From Candidatus Iainarchaeum sp. (GTDB lineage: Archaea > Iainarchaeota > Iainarchaeia > Iainarchaeales > JAAZKV01): a stretch of 34,110 nucleotides of DNA. Under the pieces are notes generated by a model. It was not told the origin of the DNA, did no database searches, and saw only the letters and a list, made by a program, of their open reading frames with translations. Each line of letters begins with the position of its first letter. The first letter of the stretch is position 1. The position numbers and the translations under genes were made by a program. Location: positions 2,125 to 36,234 of the forward strand of contig JAQVNZ010000001.1 in the NCBI GenBank assembly GCA_028702895.1, read 5' to 3'. Positions 14,296 through 22,536 of the stretch are shown here, piece after piece.

Positions 14296-14451
14296 ATGGA
14301 TTGTAAATGTAATGAATTGCGAGTTTGGTTAAAAAAAGAAATTTCGCATCTTGAGGAAGTAAAACAAGATGTTTCTTTTGAAAGTACGCTTGGGAAAATA
14401 ATTGATGCGAAAATATTTTCTTATTTAACAGTTTTAAATGGTCTGGAATAA
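14296..14451 (+). CDS. Small hypothetical protein starting M-D-C-K-C (51 aa)
   Basis: ATG at 14296 opens 51 codons ending TAA at 14449-14451. The composition is protein-like: two early Cys (C3, C5), a W-L-K-K-E helix, H-L-E-E-V-K-Q-D, then a hydrophobic helix-like end I-D-A-K-I-F-S-Y-L-T-V-L. No family recognised. The Shine-Dalgarno is weak (GAAGTG ten bases upstream). It converges on thyX. A minus-strand frame over the same bases overlaps the thyX end and looks like a shadow. The call rests on composition and start context only. Confidence 0.42.
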   Translation: MDCKCNELRVWLKKEISHLEEVKQDVSFESTLGKIIDAKIFSYLTVLNGLE

Positions 14452-14493
14452 TTGGTTTTAGTTTAAATTTTTTTTTGTTATTTTTTGTTTTTT

Positions 14494-15828
14494 TCATTTT
14501 CCAAAATAACCATATTTTTTTCTCATTTCGATTATTTTTCCACAAGTTAGTGTTCCTTCTGGGCAAATTCCTTTTGTACAGGGTGGTCCAGCTTGATCAT
14601 AAATAATTGGCGCGGTTTGTTTGAGTAATTCTAATTTTTTGTTATAAAGATTTCGTATTTCCCATTGTGCGTTATTACAAGTTCTTTCTGATAAAATATC
14701 ATTGTCCATTCTTGCGTTTGTTGAAGAAATTAATTTTATTATATCGCAATTTAACAATAAATAATTTGCTGTTGTTTGTAATTTTTTTTCAATTAGTTTT
14801 TTTCTAAATTCTTTTATTTGTTTTATTTTATTTTCAAATTCTTTTAATATTTCATTATTTTGTTGTATTGATTCTGGAATTATAACATTTCTTTGTAAAG
14901 GAATATTCTCAAATTGTTCTCTAATGTTCGATGGTAATCTATGTCTTTCAAACTGATGATAACATGTTAGTGACATCATTAAACCAAAATTTGTTCTTGC
15001 GTGTTCTATTATTGAAGTGTGTCCGTATCCCATTACTCTTTGAGTTATTCCCTTTGATTTTTCTAATGCGTTTTCACTCCAATCTAGTTTTATTTTAGAA
15101 GGAGTATCTTCGCTAGTGGATGTTATTGCACCTAATGCACTTCGGATGATGGAATTTTCAAAATTATTTATTAATATTACGTTATTTTCTTCATTAATTT
15201 TTTCAAATTGTTTTTTTTCAAATTCAATAATTTGTTCTTCTTGGATTCTATTTTCTGAAAATTTTTCAATTAACATTATAATTTTTTCTTTTCCAATAAC
15301 CTGTTTTATTTTTTCTAACAATTCTTTGCTTTCAGCATTATCTAATCTTTTTATAGTTTTAAAAAAATTTATTATTTTTGAAAAGTTTAATGTTACAAAA
15401 ACATTGGTGGTAGTTGCTAATGGTAAAATATATCTTCCATCTTCAATTTTTATTCCATATAAATAATCTTTTGTTGTTGCTTTTCTTCCACAAAATCCTT
15501 CGTTTACTTGTGTTATTTTTCTATAAAAATCAATTAATTCTAAAACATTTTTCTTGTATTCATTTTCTAATTCGTTTCCAATTATTTCATTAGGTACAAT
15601 AAAAGAAGTTTCACCCATTTTTACATATCTTTGACTTTGTTGAGTATAACTGTCCAGCCCTTCACAAATATGGTGGCTTAATAATCTTGAACAATTTTCT
15701 ATGCTAAAAGAAAAATTAATTATTTTTGCGAGTTCGTTAAAACTTGCTTCGTTAAGATTGTGAGTTTGCAAATATTTTTCTAATTCCTCGATAAATTCGT
15801 CGTTTTTTTCAACAAGGGTTATTTCCAT
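14494..15828 (-). CDS. thyX: FAD-dependent thymidylate synthase ThyX, tandem-fused form
   Basis: ThyX methylates dUMP to dTMP using methylene-tetrahydrofolate and FADH2. At 444 residues it is about twice the usual 220-250 and looks like two ThyX domains. The first (1-175) has S-R-L-L-S-H-H (47-53), then S-Y-T-Q-Q-S-Q-R-Y (60-68) and G-R-Y-I-L-P-L (131-137), but its R-H-R is lost (I-C-E-G). The second (about 225-444) has G-H-T-S-I-I-E-H (269-276), R-H-R-L-P-S (295-300) and A-Q-W-E-I-R, but lacks S-Q-R-Y. The halves together restore the R-H-R-x7-S-x-R-Y signature. A Cys-rich tail (P-C-T-K-G-I-C-P-E-G ... C-G) follows. It diverges from the genes that supply its substrates. Confidence 0.88.
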   Translation of the reverse strand: MEITLVEKNDEFIEELEKYLQTHNLNEASFNELAKIINFSFSIENCSRLLSHHICEGLDSYTQQSQRYVKMGETSFIVPNEIIGNELENEYKKNVLELIDFYRKITQVNEGFCGRKATTKDYLYGIKIEDGRYILPLATTTNVFVTLNFSKIINFFKTIKRLDNAESKELLEKIKQVIGKEKIIMLIEKFSENRIQEEQIIEFEKKQFEKINEENNVILINNFENSIIRSALGAITSTSEDTPSKIKLDWSENALEKSKGITQRVMGYGHTSIIEHARTNFGLMMSLTCYHQFERHRLPSNIREQFENIPLQRNVIIPESIQQNNEILKEFENKIKQIKEFRKKLIEKKLQTTANYLLLNCDIIKLISSTNARMDNDILSERTCNNAQWEIRNLYNKKLELLKQTAPIIYDQAGPPCTKGICPEGTLTCGKIIEMRKKYGYFGK

Positions 15829-15956
15829 TATGAAATAATTATCGCAATTGTTTTTTATAATTAATTGAATTAATTTTTTTATTTTTATTAGTTTACTTTT
15901 TTGTTATGTTGTATTCTATTACTTAGTTTTAAAATAAGTTGTTACTAATTTTTTGT

Positions 15957-16523
15957 ATGCTTGTTGGAATTGTTGGTTTGAATGGCTCTGGAAAAGACGC
16001 GGTTGCTAATATTTTAAAAGAAAAATATTCTTTTTTACATTATGACTTGGGCCAAACCATAAGGGATGAACTAAAAAAAATAGGTAAAAATTATTTAGAT
16101 CGAAATGAAATGATTGTATTGGGTAATTCTCGTAGAAAAGAATTTGGTTCAAATTATTGGGTTAAATTATTACTTAAAGATTATTCTCCTCAAAAAAAAT
16201 TCGTTTTAACTTCTATTAGAAATCCCCTTGAAGCCGAAGAAATAATTTCTAAAAACGGTATTATTATAGAAGTTTTTTGCGATGTTAAAACAAGGTTTAA
16301 TCGAACTGTAGATAGAGTGAAAAATAATTCTAACGCGCATGGTGATGTAATAAGTTTTGAAGAGTTTGCTGTTAAAGAAAAAGTAGAATTAGAAAGTACT
16401 GATCCTACAAAACAACAATTGTTAAAAAGTATTAGTTTTGCTAAATATAGGATTAATAATAATGGGTCTTTAAAAGAATTAGAAGATCAAATAAATATTA
16501 TAGCAAAGGAGTTAGTGTTTTAA
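15957..16523 (+). CDS. P-loop nucleotide kinase (dNMP- or dephospho-CoA-kinase-like)
   Basis: I start at the ATG at 15957 (188 aa), about 26 bases after a TTTTAAAATA TATA-like element. An upstream TTG would add six residues. Walker A is G-L-N-G-S-G-K-D at 7-14. A D-L-G-Q-T-I-R-D-E-L nucleotide-binding segment follows, then T-S-I-R-N-P-L-E-A-E-E as in AAA_18/dephospho-CoA-kinase-like enzymes, and an R-F-N-R-T-V-D-R lid. Its partners are dCMP deaminase (one base downstream) and thymidylate kinase, so a deoxynucleoside monophosphate kinase is the best guess. Dephospho-CoA kinase or an adenylate-kinase relative remain possible. It heads the plus-strand operon. Confidence 0.7.
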   Translation: MLVGIVGLNGSGKDAVANILKEKYSFLHYDLGQTIRDELKKIGKNYLDRNEMIVLGNSRRKEFGSNYWVKLLLKDYSPQKKFVLTSIRNPLEAEEIISKNGIIIEVFCDVKTRFNRTVDRVKNNSNAHGDVISFEEFAVKEKVELESTDPTKQQLLKSISFAKYRINNNGSLKELEDQINIIAKELVF

Positions 16524-16524
16524 C

Positions 16525-17067
16525 ATGGATTATTTTAGGCCGAGTAAAGATGAATATTATTGGAATATTGCTAAAGCAGTTGCTGAACGTACTACTTGTA
16601 TGTCTGTTAAGGGTGGAGCTTTAATTGTTAGAGATGATCAAATTATTTCTGCGGGTTATGTTGGAGCTCCGCGTAATACAAAAAATTGTTTTGAAATAAA
16701 AACTTGTTTGCGTCGCGAATTAAATGTTCCGTCTGGTCAAAGATATGAGTTGTGTCGTTCTGTTCATGCTGAACAAAACGCGATTATTAATTCTGCTCGT
16801 TCCGGATCGTCTTTGTTAGGTGGTACAATGTATTTGTATTTTGCTAAGCGAACTGAGAATGGGGAAAAATTTGTTCTAGCATATCCTTGTTTTATTTGTA
16901 AAAAAATGATTATTAATGCTGGACTAAATCGTTTTGTTGGAAACGATGAAAGTGGTAAACTTGTTTCTTATAATATTGCTGATTGGGCAAAAGATTGGCA
17001 AGATCATGATATGCTTTATGATTCAATTAAATATGATTCTAAATATGATACGAATGTGGTTAAATGA
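16525..17067 (+). CDS. dcd-like (comEB family): dCMP deaminase
   Basis: It deaminates dCMP to dUMP, the substrate of ThyX. The 180-residue protein has the zinc cytidine-deaminase set H81-A-E83 (ligand and catalytic acid) and P-C122-x2-C125. The family motif C-L-R-R-x5-P-S-G-Q-R-Y-E-L-C-R-S-V-H-A-E precedes it, with extra Cys residues (C55, C61, C77) typical of ComEB-type enzymes. A charged C-terminal extension with D-W-A-K-D-W follows. The start is one base after the kinase stop. Its stop overlaps the thymidylate kinase ATG (ATGA), so translation is probably coupled. Confidence 0.95.
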   Translation: MDYFRPSKDEYYWNIAKAVAERTTCMSVKGGALIVRDDQIISAGYVGAPRNTKNCFEIKTCLRRELNVPSGQRYELCRSVHAEQNAIINSARSGSSLLGGTMYLYFAKRTENGEKFVLAYPCFICKKMIINAGLNRFVGNDESGKLVSYNIADWAKDWQDHDMLYDSIKYDSKYDTNVVK

Positions 17068-17729
17068 GAGGAAAATTAATTGTTTTAGAAGGAACGGATA
17101 GTAGTGGTAAAACCACACAATATAATAAATTAATTGAACGATTAGAATCTGATGGTAAAGAAATTGTTAGGTACCATTTTCCAAAACATGGTAATCTTTT
17201 TGGTGAAGTGGTTGATGATTATTTAATGGGAAAATTTGGTAGAAAAGAAGATTTGTCTCCAGAATTTATTGCCATGCTTTATATGACGGATTTTTATAAT
17301 TCAAAAAAAGAAATGGAATTAGTTTTAGATCAAGGAAAACATATTATTCTTTCGCGTTTTTTTTCATCTACTCTGACTTATCAAGTTGCTCTAACTCCAA
17401 GTGATAAAAAAGAAATTGTTTGGAATTGGATTACAAAAGTTTGTGATTTATTGCCTAAGCCAGATTTAACTTTGGTGTTAACAGTGGATCCAGAAATTTC
17501 TAAAAAATTATTGGATAATCCAAATAATGCTGATGCTTACAAAAAAGGTGCAATTAAAGATCAACATGAAGATGATTTTGAATTTCAAAAAAACGTGTTT
17601 AAAGAATATGCGCGAAATATTGATTTGCTTGGTTGGAAAAAAATTGATTGCGTTAAAAATAATTCTTTAATGTCTATAGATGAAATTCATGAAAAAATTT
17701 ATTCTATTGTAAAAAATATTTTTGATTAA
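17064..17729 (+). CDS. tmk: Thymidylate kinase
   Basis: Tmk phosphorylates dTMP to dTDP. The 221-residue sequence has the P-loop E-G-T-D-S-S-G-K-T-T at 9-18, a phosphate-contact R near R-Y-H-F-P (about 37-41), and I-I-L-S-R-F-F-S-S-T where the family's D-R-Y/W-x-x-S motif sits. L-V-L-T-V-D-P-E is the strand after the lid, and an L-D-N-P lid-like region follows. The S-R-F variant of D-R-Y is slightly unusual. It overlaps the dCMP deaminase stop by four bases and is followed 23 bases later by glyA. dTMP from ThyX is the expected substrate. Confidence 0.93.
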   Translation: MRGKLIVLEGTDSSGKTTQYNKLIERLESDGKEIVRYHFPKHGNLFGEVVDDYLMGKFGRKEDLSPEFIAMLYMTDFYNSKKEMELVLDQGKHIILSRFFSSTLTYQVALTPSDKKEIVWNWITKVCDLLPKPDLTLVLTVDPEISKKLLDNPNNADAYKKGAIKDQHEDDFEFQKNVFKEYARNIDLLGWKKIDCVKNNSLMSIDEIHEKIYSIVKNIFD

Positions 17730-17752
17730 TATTATTATTTTGGGGGATTAGA

Positions 17753-18994
17753 ATGTTTGAAAACTTGAAAAAAAATGATTTGGTAATTGCTAATTTGATT
17801 TTAGCAGAAAAAGAAAGACAAATGAATGGTTTAGAATTAATCCCTTCTGAAAATCTTGTTTCAAAATCAGTTTTAGAAGCTCTTGGTTCTTATCCTGTTA
17901 ACAAATATTCTGAAGGTTATCCTGGTAAAAGATATTATGGGGGTAATGAATTTATTGATGAAATAGAACAATTGGCGATTGATAGATTAAAACAATTGTT
18001 TAATGCGGAGCATGCTAATGTTCAACCAAATTCGGGTTCGCCTGCGAACATGGCAGTATATTCTGCACTGTTATCTCCTGGGGATAAAGCACTTGGATTA
18101 AAATTAACTGAAGGTGGACATTTAACTCACGGTCATAAAGTAAATTTTTCTGGTAAAACATATAACTTTTTACAATATGGCGTGGATAAAGAAACTGAAA
18201 TGTTAGATTATGATGCTATTCTAGACCTGGCTAGAAAAGAAAAACCAAAATTAATTCTGTCGGGTTTTACAGCGTATCCTCGTAAAATTGATTTTAAAAA
18301 ATTTAGAGAAATTTGTGATGATGTAGGCGCATTTGCAATGGCTGATATTTCGCATATTGGTGGGTTATGTGCTACGGGAGTTCATGAAAATCCAGTTCCT
18401 TATTTTGATGTGGTTACAACAACAACGCATAAAACATTACGTGGGCCTAGAAGTGCTGTTATAATGTGCAAAGAAGAATTTGCAAGTAAAATTGACAAAG
18501 CAGTTTTTCCTGGTTTACAAGGTGGTCCTCACGAACATGTTATTGCTGCCAAGGCAGTTGCTTTCAAAGAAGCTCTTGAACCAAAATTCAAAGATTATAC
18601 TATTCAAATAGTTAAAAATGCTAAACAATTAGCTTCATCTCTAACTGATTTAGGATATCGCTTAGTTACTGGTGGTACTGACACACATTTGTTATTAGTA
18701 GATGTTCGTTCTAATGGTATTTCTGGGATTGATGCGGAAAAAGCTCTTGAGAAAGCGGGTATTTATTGTAATAAAAATACCATTCCTTTTGAAATTGGTT
18801 CTCCTTGGGATCCTAGCGGGGTACGAATTGGCACTCCCGTTCTTACAACTAGAGGGATGAAAGAAAGTGAAATGAAACAAGTAGCTGAATTTATTCATAA
18901 TGCATTACAAAACCGGTTGGATGATTTTAAATTAAAAGAAATAAAATTTAATGTAAAAGAATTTTGTAAAGATTTTGATTTTTACAAAGATTAG
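17753..18994 (+). CDS. glyA: Serine hydroxymethyltransferase
   Basis: SHMT makes glycine and methylene-tetrahydrofolate (or a methanopterin analogue) from serine. Here that directly feeds ThyX. The 413-residue PLP enzyme has E-L-I-P-S-E-N (28-34), K-Y-S-E-G-Y-P-G-K-R-Y-Y-G-G (51-64), D198-x2-H201 in M-A-D-I-S-H-I-G-G-L, and the PLP lysine K227 in T-T-T-T-H-K-T-L-R-G-P-R. Length and motifs are complete. GGGGG lies nine bases upstream of the ATG. It is the last gene of the operon. A 363-bp spacer follows. Confidence 0.97.
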   Translation: MFENLKKNDLVIANLILAEKERQMNGLELIPSENLVSKSVLEALGSYPVNKYSEGYPGKRYYGGNEFIDEIEQLAIDRLKQLFNAEHANVQPNSGSPANMAVYSALLSPGDKALGLKLTEGGHLTHGHKVNFSGKTYNFLQYGVDKETEMLDYDAILDLARKEKPKLILSGFTAYPRKIDFKKFREICDDVGAFAMADISHIGGLCATGVHENPVPYFDVVTTTTHKTLRGPRSAVIMCKEEFASKIDKAVFPGLQGGPHEHVIAAKAVAFKEALEPKFKDYTIQIVKNAKQLASSLTDLGYRLVTGGTDTHLLLVDVRSNGISGIDAEKALEKAGIYCNKNTIPFEIGSPWDPSGVRIGTPVLTTRGMKESEMKQVAEFIHNALQNRLDDFKLKEIKFNVKEFCKDFDFYKD

Positions 18995-19357
18995 TTTTTT
19001 TATATTAATTTTTTTATTTAAATTTATTTTCTTCAAATTTGTTTTGTTGTGTTATCTTTTAATTTATTTATTATAATTTACAAAATTTTTGTTTATTTTT
19101 TTATTCATTTTAATTGAATTTATTAAGTTTTTTTAATTATATTATTTTTAAAAATTTTATTCGTAAAAAAATTGAACTATTTTTATTGTTTTTTTTCGTT
19201 TTCCAAATTAACTTTTTGTAGTTTTAACATTTTTTCTTATTTTTATCCTAGTTTTAATTGTTTTTTGGTTCGGATTTTGTCTTATGTATATTGTCCGGAT
19301 AAACTTTATAAACTTCTAAATCTTTCATAATTTTATAAATGAAAAAAGTGATATTTT
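18995..19357. other. 363-bp AT-rich spacer with the nrdD promoter
   Basis: No gene seen. Most is low-complexity A/T. Near the end, two CGGAT words (TTCGGAT about 19269-19275 and TCCGGAT about 19294-19300) lie 25 bases apart in otherwise AT sequence. They are followed by TATA-like CTTTATAAAC at about 19308 and TTTTATAAAT at about 19331. The second TATA would give a leaderless nrdD mRNA, the first a short leader with GTGAT. The CGGAT pair could be a regulator site. Confidence 0.5.
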
Positions 19358-21403
19358 ATGCCTAGATTTGTAATTAAAAGAGACGGTTCGAAAGTTGCGT
19401 TTAGTGAAAAAAAAATTCAAGTTGCTATTTGGAAGGCTGTTAAGAGTGTTGGTGGGACTGATGAAAAAAAAGCAACTCATGTTGCGCAAGTAGTTATTGA
19501 AAGAATAAATAATCGTTTTATGTTAGAAGATGTTCCAACAGTTGAACAAATTCAAGATGTGGTTGAAGAAGTTTTAATTAAAGCTGGTCATGATAAGGTT
19601 GCAAAATCCTATATTTTGTATCGTCATCAACACGAATTAATGAGGGCTAGGGAAGAAATGCTTTCTGATTTTGATGTAATTGATTCTTATGTTACTCAAG
19701 AAGATTGGCGTGTTAGAGAAAATTCTAATATGGCTTATTCTTTACAAGGTTTAAGAAATCACATTTCATCTAATTTAGTTTCAAATTATTGGTTAATGAA
19801 AATTTATCCTGCTGAAATTGCTAACGCGCATAAAGAAGGAATTTTTCATATTCACGATTTAAGTGAATTAAGTGTTTATTGCGTTGGTTGGGATTTAAAG
19901 CAATTATTAATTGAAGGTTTTAAGGGTGTTCGGGGAAAAATAAGTTGTGCTCCTGCTAGACACTTTCGTTCAGCATTAGGTCAAATAGTAAATTTCTTTT
20001 ATACTCTTCAAGGAGAAGCAGCGGGTGCACAAGCGTTTTCTAATTTTGATACTTTACTTGCACCGTTTATAAGATATGATAATTTAACTAGAAAAGAAGT
20101 TAAACAAGCTTTACAAGAATTCTTGTTTAATTGTAATGTTCCGACAAGAGTTGGATTTCAAACTCCGTTTGAAAATATTACTCTTGATTTAGTTGTTCCA
20201 AATAAAATGAAAAATTTGCCGGTAATAATTGGTGGTAAACCAATGGAAGCAACTTATGGTGATTTTCAAGATGAAATTGATTTGTTTAATGATGTTCTTG
20301 CAGAAGTAATGGTTGCAGGAGACGCTGATGGAAGAATTTTTACTTTTCCAATTCCAACTTATAATATTACAAAAGATTTTGATTGGGATAATAAAAAATT
20401 AGATCAAATTTGGGATATGACTGCTAAATATGGGATACCATATTTTTCTAATTTTGTTAATAGTGATATGGATGTTGATGATGCAAGAAGTATGTGTTGT
20501 AGATTAAGGCTTGATAATAAACAATTAGAAAAACGTGGTGGGGGATTGTTTGGTAGTGCACCTATGACTGGTTCTATTGGAGTTGTAACAATTAATTTGC
20601 CTAGAATTGGTTACTTGGCCGATAATGAAGAAGAATTTTTTAACATGCTTGTTTCTGCAATGGATTTGGGAAAAGAATCTCTTATTATTAAAAGAAAAAC
20701 TTTAGAAAATTTAACTCAAAATGGATTATATCCATATTCCTCTTTTTATCTTCGCGGGATTAAAGAAGACACAGGTCAATATTGGAAAAATCATTTTTCT
20801 ACTATTGGTTTAATTGGAATGAATGAAGCATTATTAAATTTTATGAATAAAACTCTTTTCCAAGAAGAAGGAATCGCGTTTGCTAAAAAGGTAATGCTTT
20901 TTATGCGAGATAAATTAGTAAAGTATCAAGAAGAAACTGGGGATTTATTTAATTTAGAAGCTACTCCTGGTGAGGGGACATCTTATAGGTTAGCAAAAAT
21001 GGATAAGAAAAAATATCCTGATATTATTGTTGCTAATGAATCTAAAGCAAAACAAGGTGTTGCCCCATATTATACTAATTCCACTCAATTGCCAGTAAAT
21101 TATACTCATGATTTGTTTGATGCGCTTGATAAGCAAGATGATTTACAATCTTTGTATACTGGTGGAACAGTATTTCATGTTTTTATTGGAGAAAAACTTC
21201 CTTCGGGGGAAGCTGCAAAAAATCTTGTTAGAAAAATAACAGACAATTATAAATTGCCGTATGTTTCGTTAACGCCAACATTTAGTATTTGTCCAATACA
21301 TGGATATATTTCTGGCGAACACGAATATTGTCCGATTTGTGATAAAGAAGATTCTGTTAGTAAAGTAGTTCCAAGAATTTTTGATAAAAAGGAGGCGAAT
21401 TAA
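19358..21403 (+). CDS. nrdD: Anaerobic (class III) ribonucleotide reductase, catalytic subunit lacking the glycyl-radical end
   Basis: NrdD reduces ribonucleoside triphosphates using a glycyl radical that generates a thiyl radical. Residues 1-95 are an ATP-cone regulatory domain (F-V-I-K-R-D-G-S-K-V start). The barrel contains C-A-P-A-R-H-F (197-203), the C380-C381 pair (S-M-C-C-R-L-R-L-D) expected in the active-site finger, and G-S-I-G-V-V-T-I-N-L-P-R. The end carries the zinc-binding C645-P-I-H-G and C658-P-I-C. In a normal NrdD the glycyl motif (R-V-x-G-Y) follows the zinc site. Here the chain stops 20 residues later without it. That motif is on the separate gene at 21459-21614. The operon continues with nrdG. 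Confidence 0.95.
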   Translation: MPRFVIKRDGSKVAFSEKKIQVAIWKAVKSVGGTDEKKATHVAQVVIERINNRFMLEDVPTVEQIQDVVEEVLIKAGHDKVAKSYILYRHQHELMRAREEMLSDFDVIDSYVTQEDWRVRENSNMAYSLQGLRNHISSNLVSNYWLMKIYPAEIANAHKEGIFHIHDLSELSVYCVGWDLKQLLIEGFKGVRGKISCAPARHFRSALGQIVNFFYTLQGEAAGAQAFSNFDTLLAPFIRYDNLTRKEVKQALQEFLFNCNVPTRVGFQTPFENITLDLVVPNKMKNLPVIIGGKPMEATYGDFQDEIDLFNDVLAEVMVAGDADGRIFTFPIPTYNITKDFDWDNKKLDQIWDMTAKYGIPYFSNFVNSDMDVDDARSMCCRLRLDNKQLEKRGGGLFGSAPMTGSIGVVTINLPRIGYLADNEEEFFNMLVSAMDLGKESLIIKRKTLENLTQNGLYPYSSFYLRGIKEDTGQYWKNHFSTIGLIGMNEALLNFMNKTLFQEEGIAFAKKVMLFMRDKLVKYQEETGDLFNLEATPGEGTSYRLAKMDKKKYPDIIVANESKAKQGVAPYYTNSTQLPVNYTHDLFDALDKQDDLQSLYTGGTVFHVFIGEKLPSGEAAKNLVRKITDNYKLPYVSLTPTFSICPIHGYISGEHEYCPICDKEDSVSKVVPRIFDKKEAN

Positions 21404-21458
21404 TTTTATTTCAAACATTTATTGTTTGATTTTATTTTTAATATTGGGGTGATAATAA

Positions 21459-21614
21459 ATGGTTAAAACAAAATGTGAAGTGTATAGTAGAGTTGTTGGG
21501 TATATTAGGCCAGTTGAACAATGGAATGATGGAAAACAAGCTGAATTTCATGATAGAAAAATGTTCTCTGATAAAACAAATCCAGCTAATAATAATCAAT
21601 CTAGCATTTGCTAA
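21459..21614 (+). CDS. Stand-alone glycyl-radical domain of class III ribonucleotide reductase (51 aa)
   Basis: ATG at 21459 follows GGGGTGAT (about seven bases spacing) and is read for 51 codons to TAA at 21612-21614. The peptide contains C6-E-V-Y-S-R-V-V-G14-Y-I-R-P-V, then W-N-D-G-K-Q-A-E-F and D-R-K-M-F. That is the C-terminal glycyl-radical signature of NrdD, with G14 as the predicted radical site. The nrdD stop lies 55 bases upstream and the frame is separate. The nrdG gene that would activate it follows. The N-terminal K-T-K-C-E looks like a normal continuation after the zinc ribbon. The last residues (N-P-A-N-N-N-Q-S-S-I-C) are an extra, ending in Cys. Confidence 0.88.
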   Translation: MVKTKCEVYSRVVGYIRPVEQWNDGKQAEFHDRKMFSDKTNPANNNQSSIC

Positions 21615-21769
21615 ATAATTTTTTTAAGTTAGTATTTGATAGATTATAATTATTTATTAAATTCTAACTTTTACTATGTTTTAGCAATTGTTAGTTTTTT
21701 TAAATTTAATATTTAGTATTTTAAAAGTTATTAGTTTTAATTTTTTAATTTAATTAAGGGGTAATAAAA

Positions 21770-22465
21770 TTGTTTATTGGTGGATTAGAAAAAACGACTC
21801 TTATTGATTTTCCTGGAAAAATCGCTTGTATTGTTTTTCTTGTGAATTGTAATTTTAAGTGTCCTTATTGTTATAATAAAGAATTAACTGCGTTTAAATT
21901 ATTTAAAAAATCTGGTCGTCAATTAATCCCTGAAGAAGAATTTTTTTCTTTTCTTAAAAGTAAGAAAAATATATTAGATGGTGTTGTTATTACTGGTGGT
22001 GAACCGACTTGTTCTCCTGGAATAATTTTGTTTGTTGAAAAAATTCGGTCAATGGGATTTGCTGTTAAATTTGATTCAAATGGTAGTAATCCAAAAATTT
22101 TAAAAGAATTAATTGATAAAAAATTAGTTGATTATTTTGCAATGGATCTAAAAGCTCCATTATCAAAATATAAAGAAATTACGCGTAGTGCTGTTACTAA
22201 AAAAAATATTTTAGATTCTATTGAATTATTAGTTAATTCTAATATTCCTTGTGAATTTAGAACAACACTTTTTCCAAAATTATTAGTAAAAGATTTTGAA
22301 GAAATGGCATTGTTAATTCCTAATCAAAAATGGTTTTTACAAGAAATGGATCCTAAACATGCTTATGAAGCTAAGGTTAGGCGAATGAAACCAATGAAAA
22401 AAACTAAGATTGATAAAATAATTAAGTTGGCTAAATTGACAACTAAAATTGAATTAAGGAATTAG
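21770..22465 (+). CDS. nrdG: Anaerobic ribonucleotide reductase activase, radical SAM
   Basis: NrdG is a radical-SAM enzyme that makes the glycyl radical on NrdD, here presumably on the separate 51-residue chain. The iron-sulfur motif is C27-x3-C31-x2-C34 (C-N-F-K-C-P-Y-C). G-G-E-P-T in V-I-T-G-G-E-P-T binds SAM. The F-P-G-K-I-A-C start region and K-F-D-S-N-G strand are typical of NrdG-like activases. The start codon is TTG at 21770, supported by GGGGTAAT eight bases upstream. Length 231 is a little longer than bacterial NrdG (about 155-200) and closer to archaeal forms. It is the third gene of the reductase set. Confidence 0.92.
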   Translation: MFIGGLEKTTLIDFPGKIACIVFLVNCNFKCPYCYNKELTAFKLFKKSGRQLIPEEEFFSFLKSKKNILDGVVITGGEPTCSPGIILFVEKIRSMGFAVKFDSNGSNPKILKELIDKKLVDYFAMDLKAPLSKYKEITRSAVTKKNILDSIELLVNSNIPCEFRTTLFPKLLVKDFEEMALLIPNQKWFLQEMDPKHAYEAKVRRMKPMKKTKIDKIIKLAKLTTKIELRN

Positions 22466-22536
22466 TTTTTTAAAAAATGGGTTTTCTTATTTTTTATTTG
22501 TAGTATTATTAATAGTTTTTATTTTTTGTTTGACTT

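Noticed and set aside
14294-14566. Minus-strand 90-codon frame
   Set aside because: It overlaps the 3' end of thyX in another frame, is K/N-rich without pattern, and lies opposite a more protein-like plus-strand frame.
21380-21470. Simple frameshift splitting nrdD
   Set aside because: The gap is 55 bases with its own stop, Shine-Dalgarno and ATG. A single base error cannot join the frames. Assembly error is still worth a read check.
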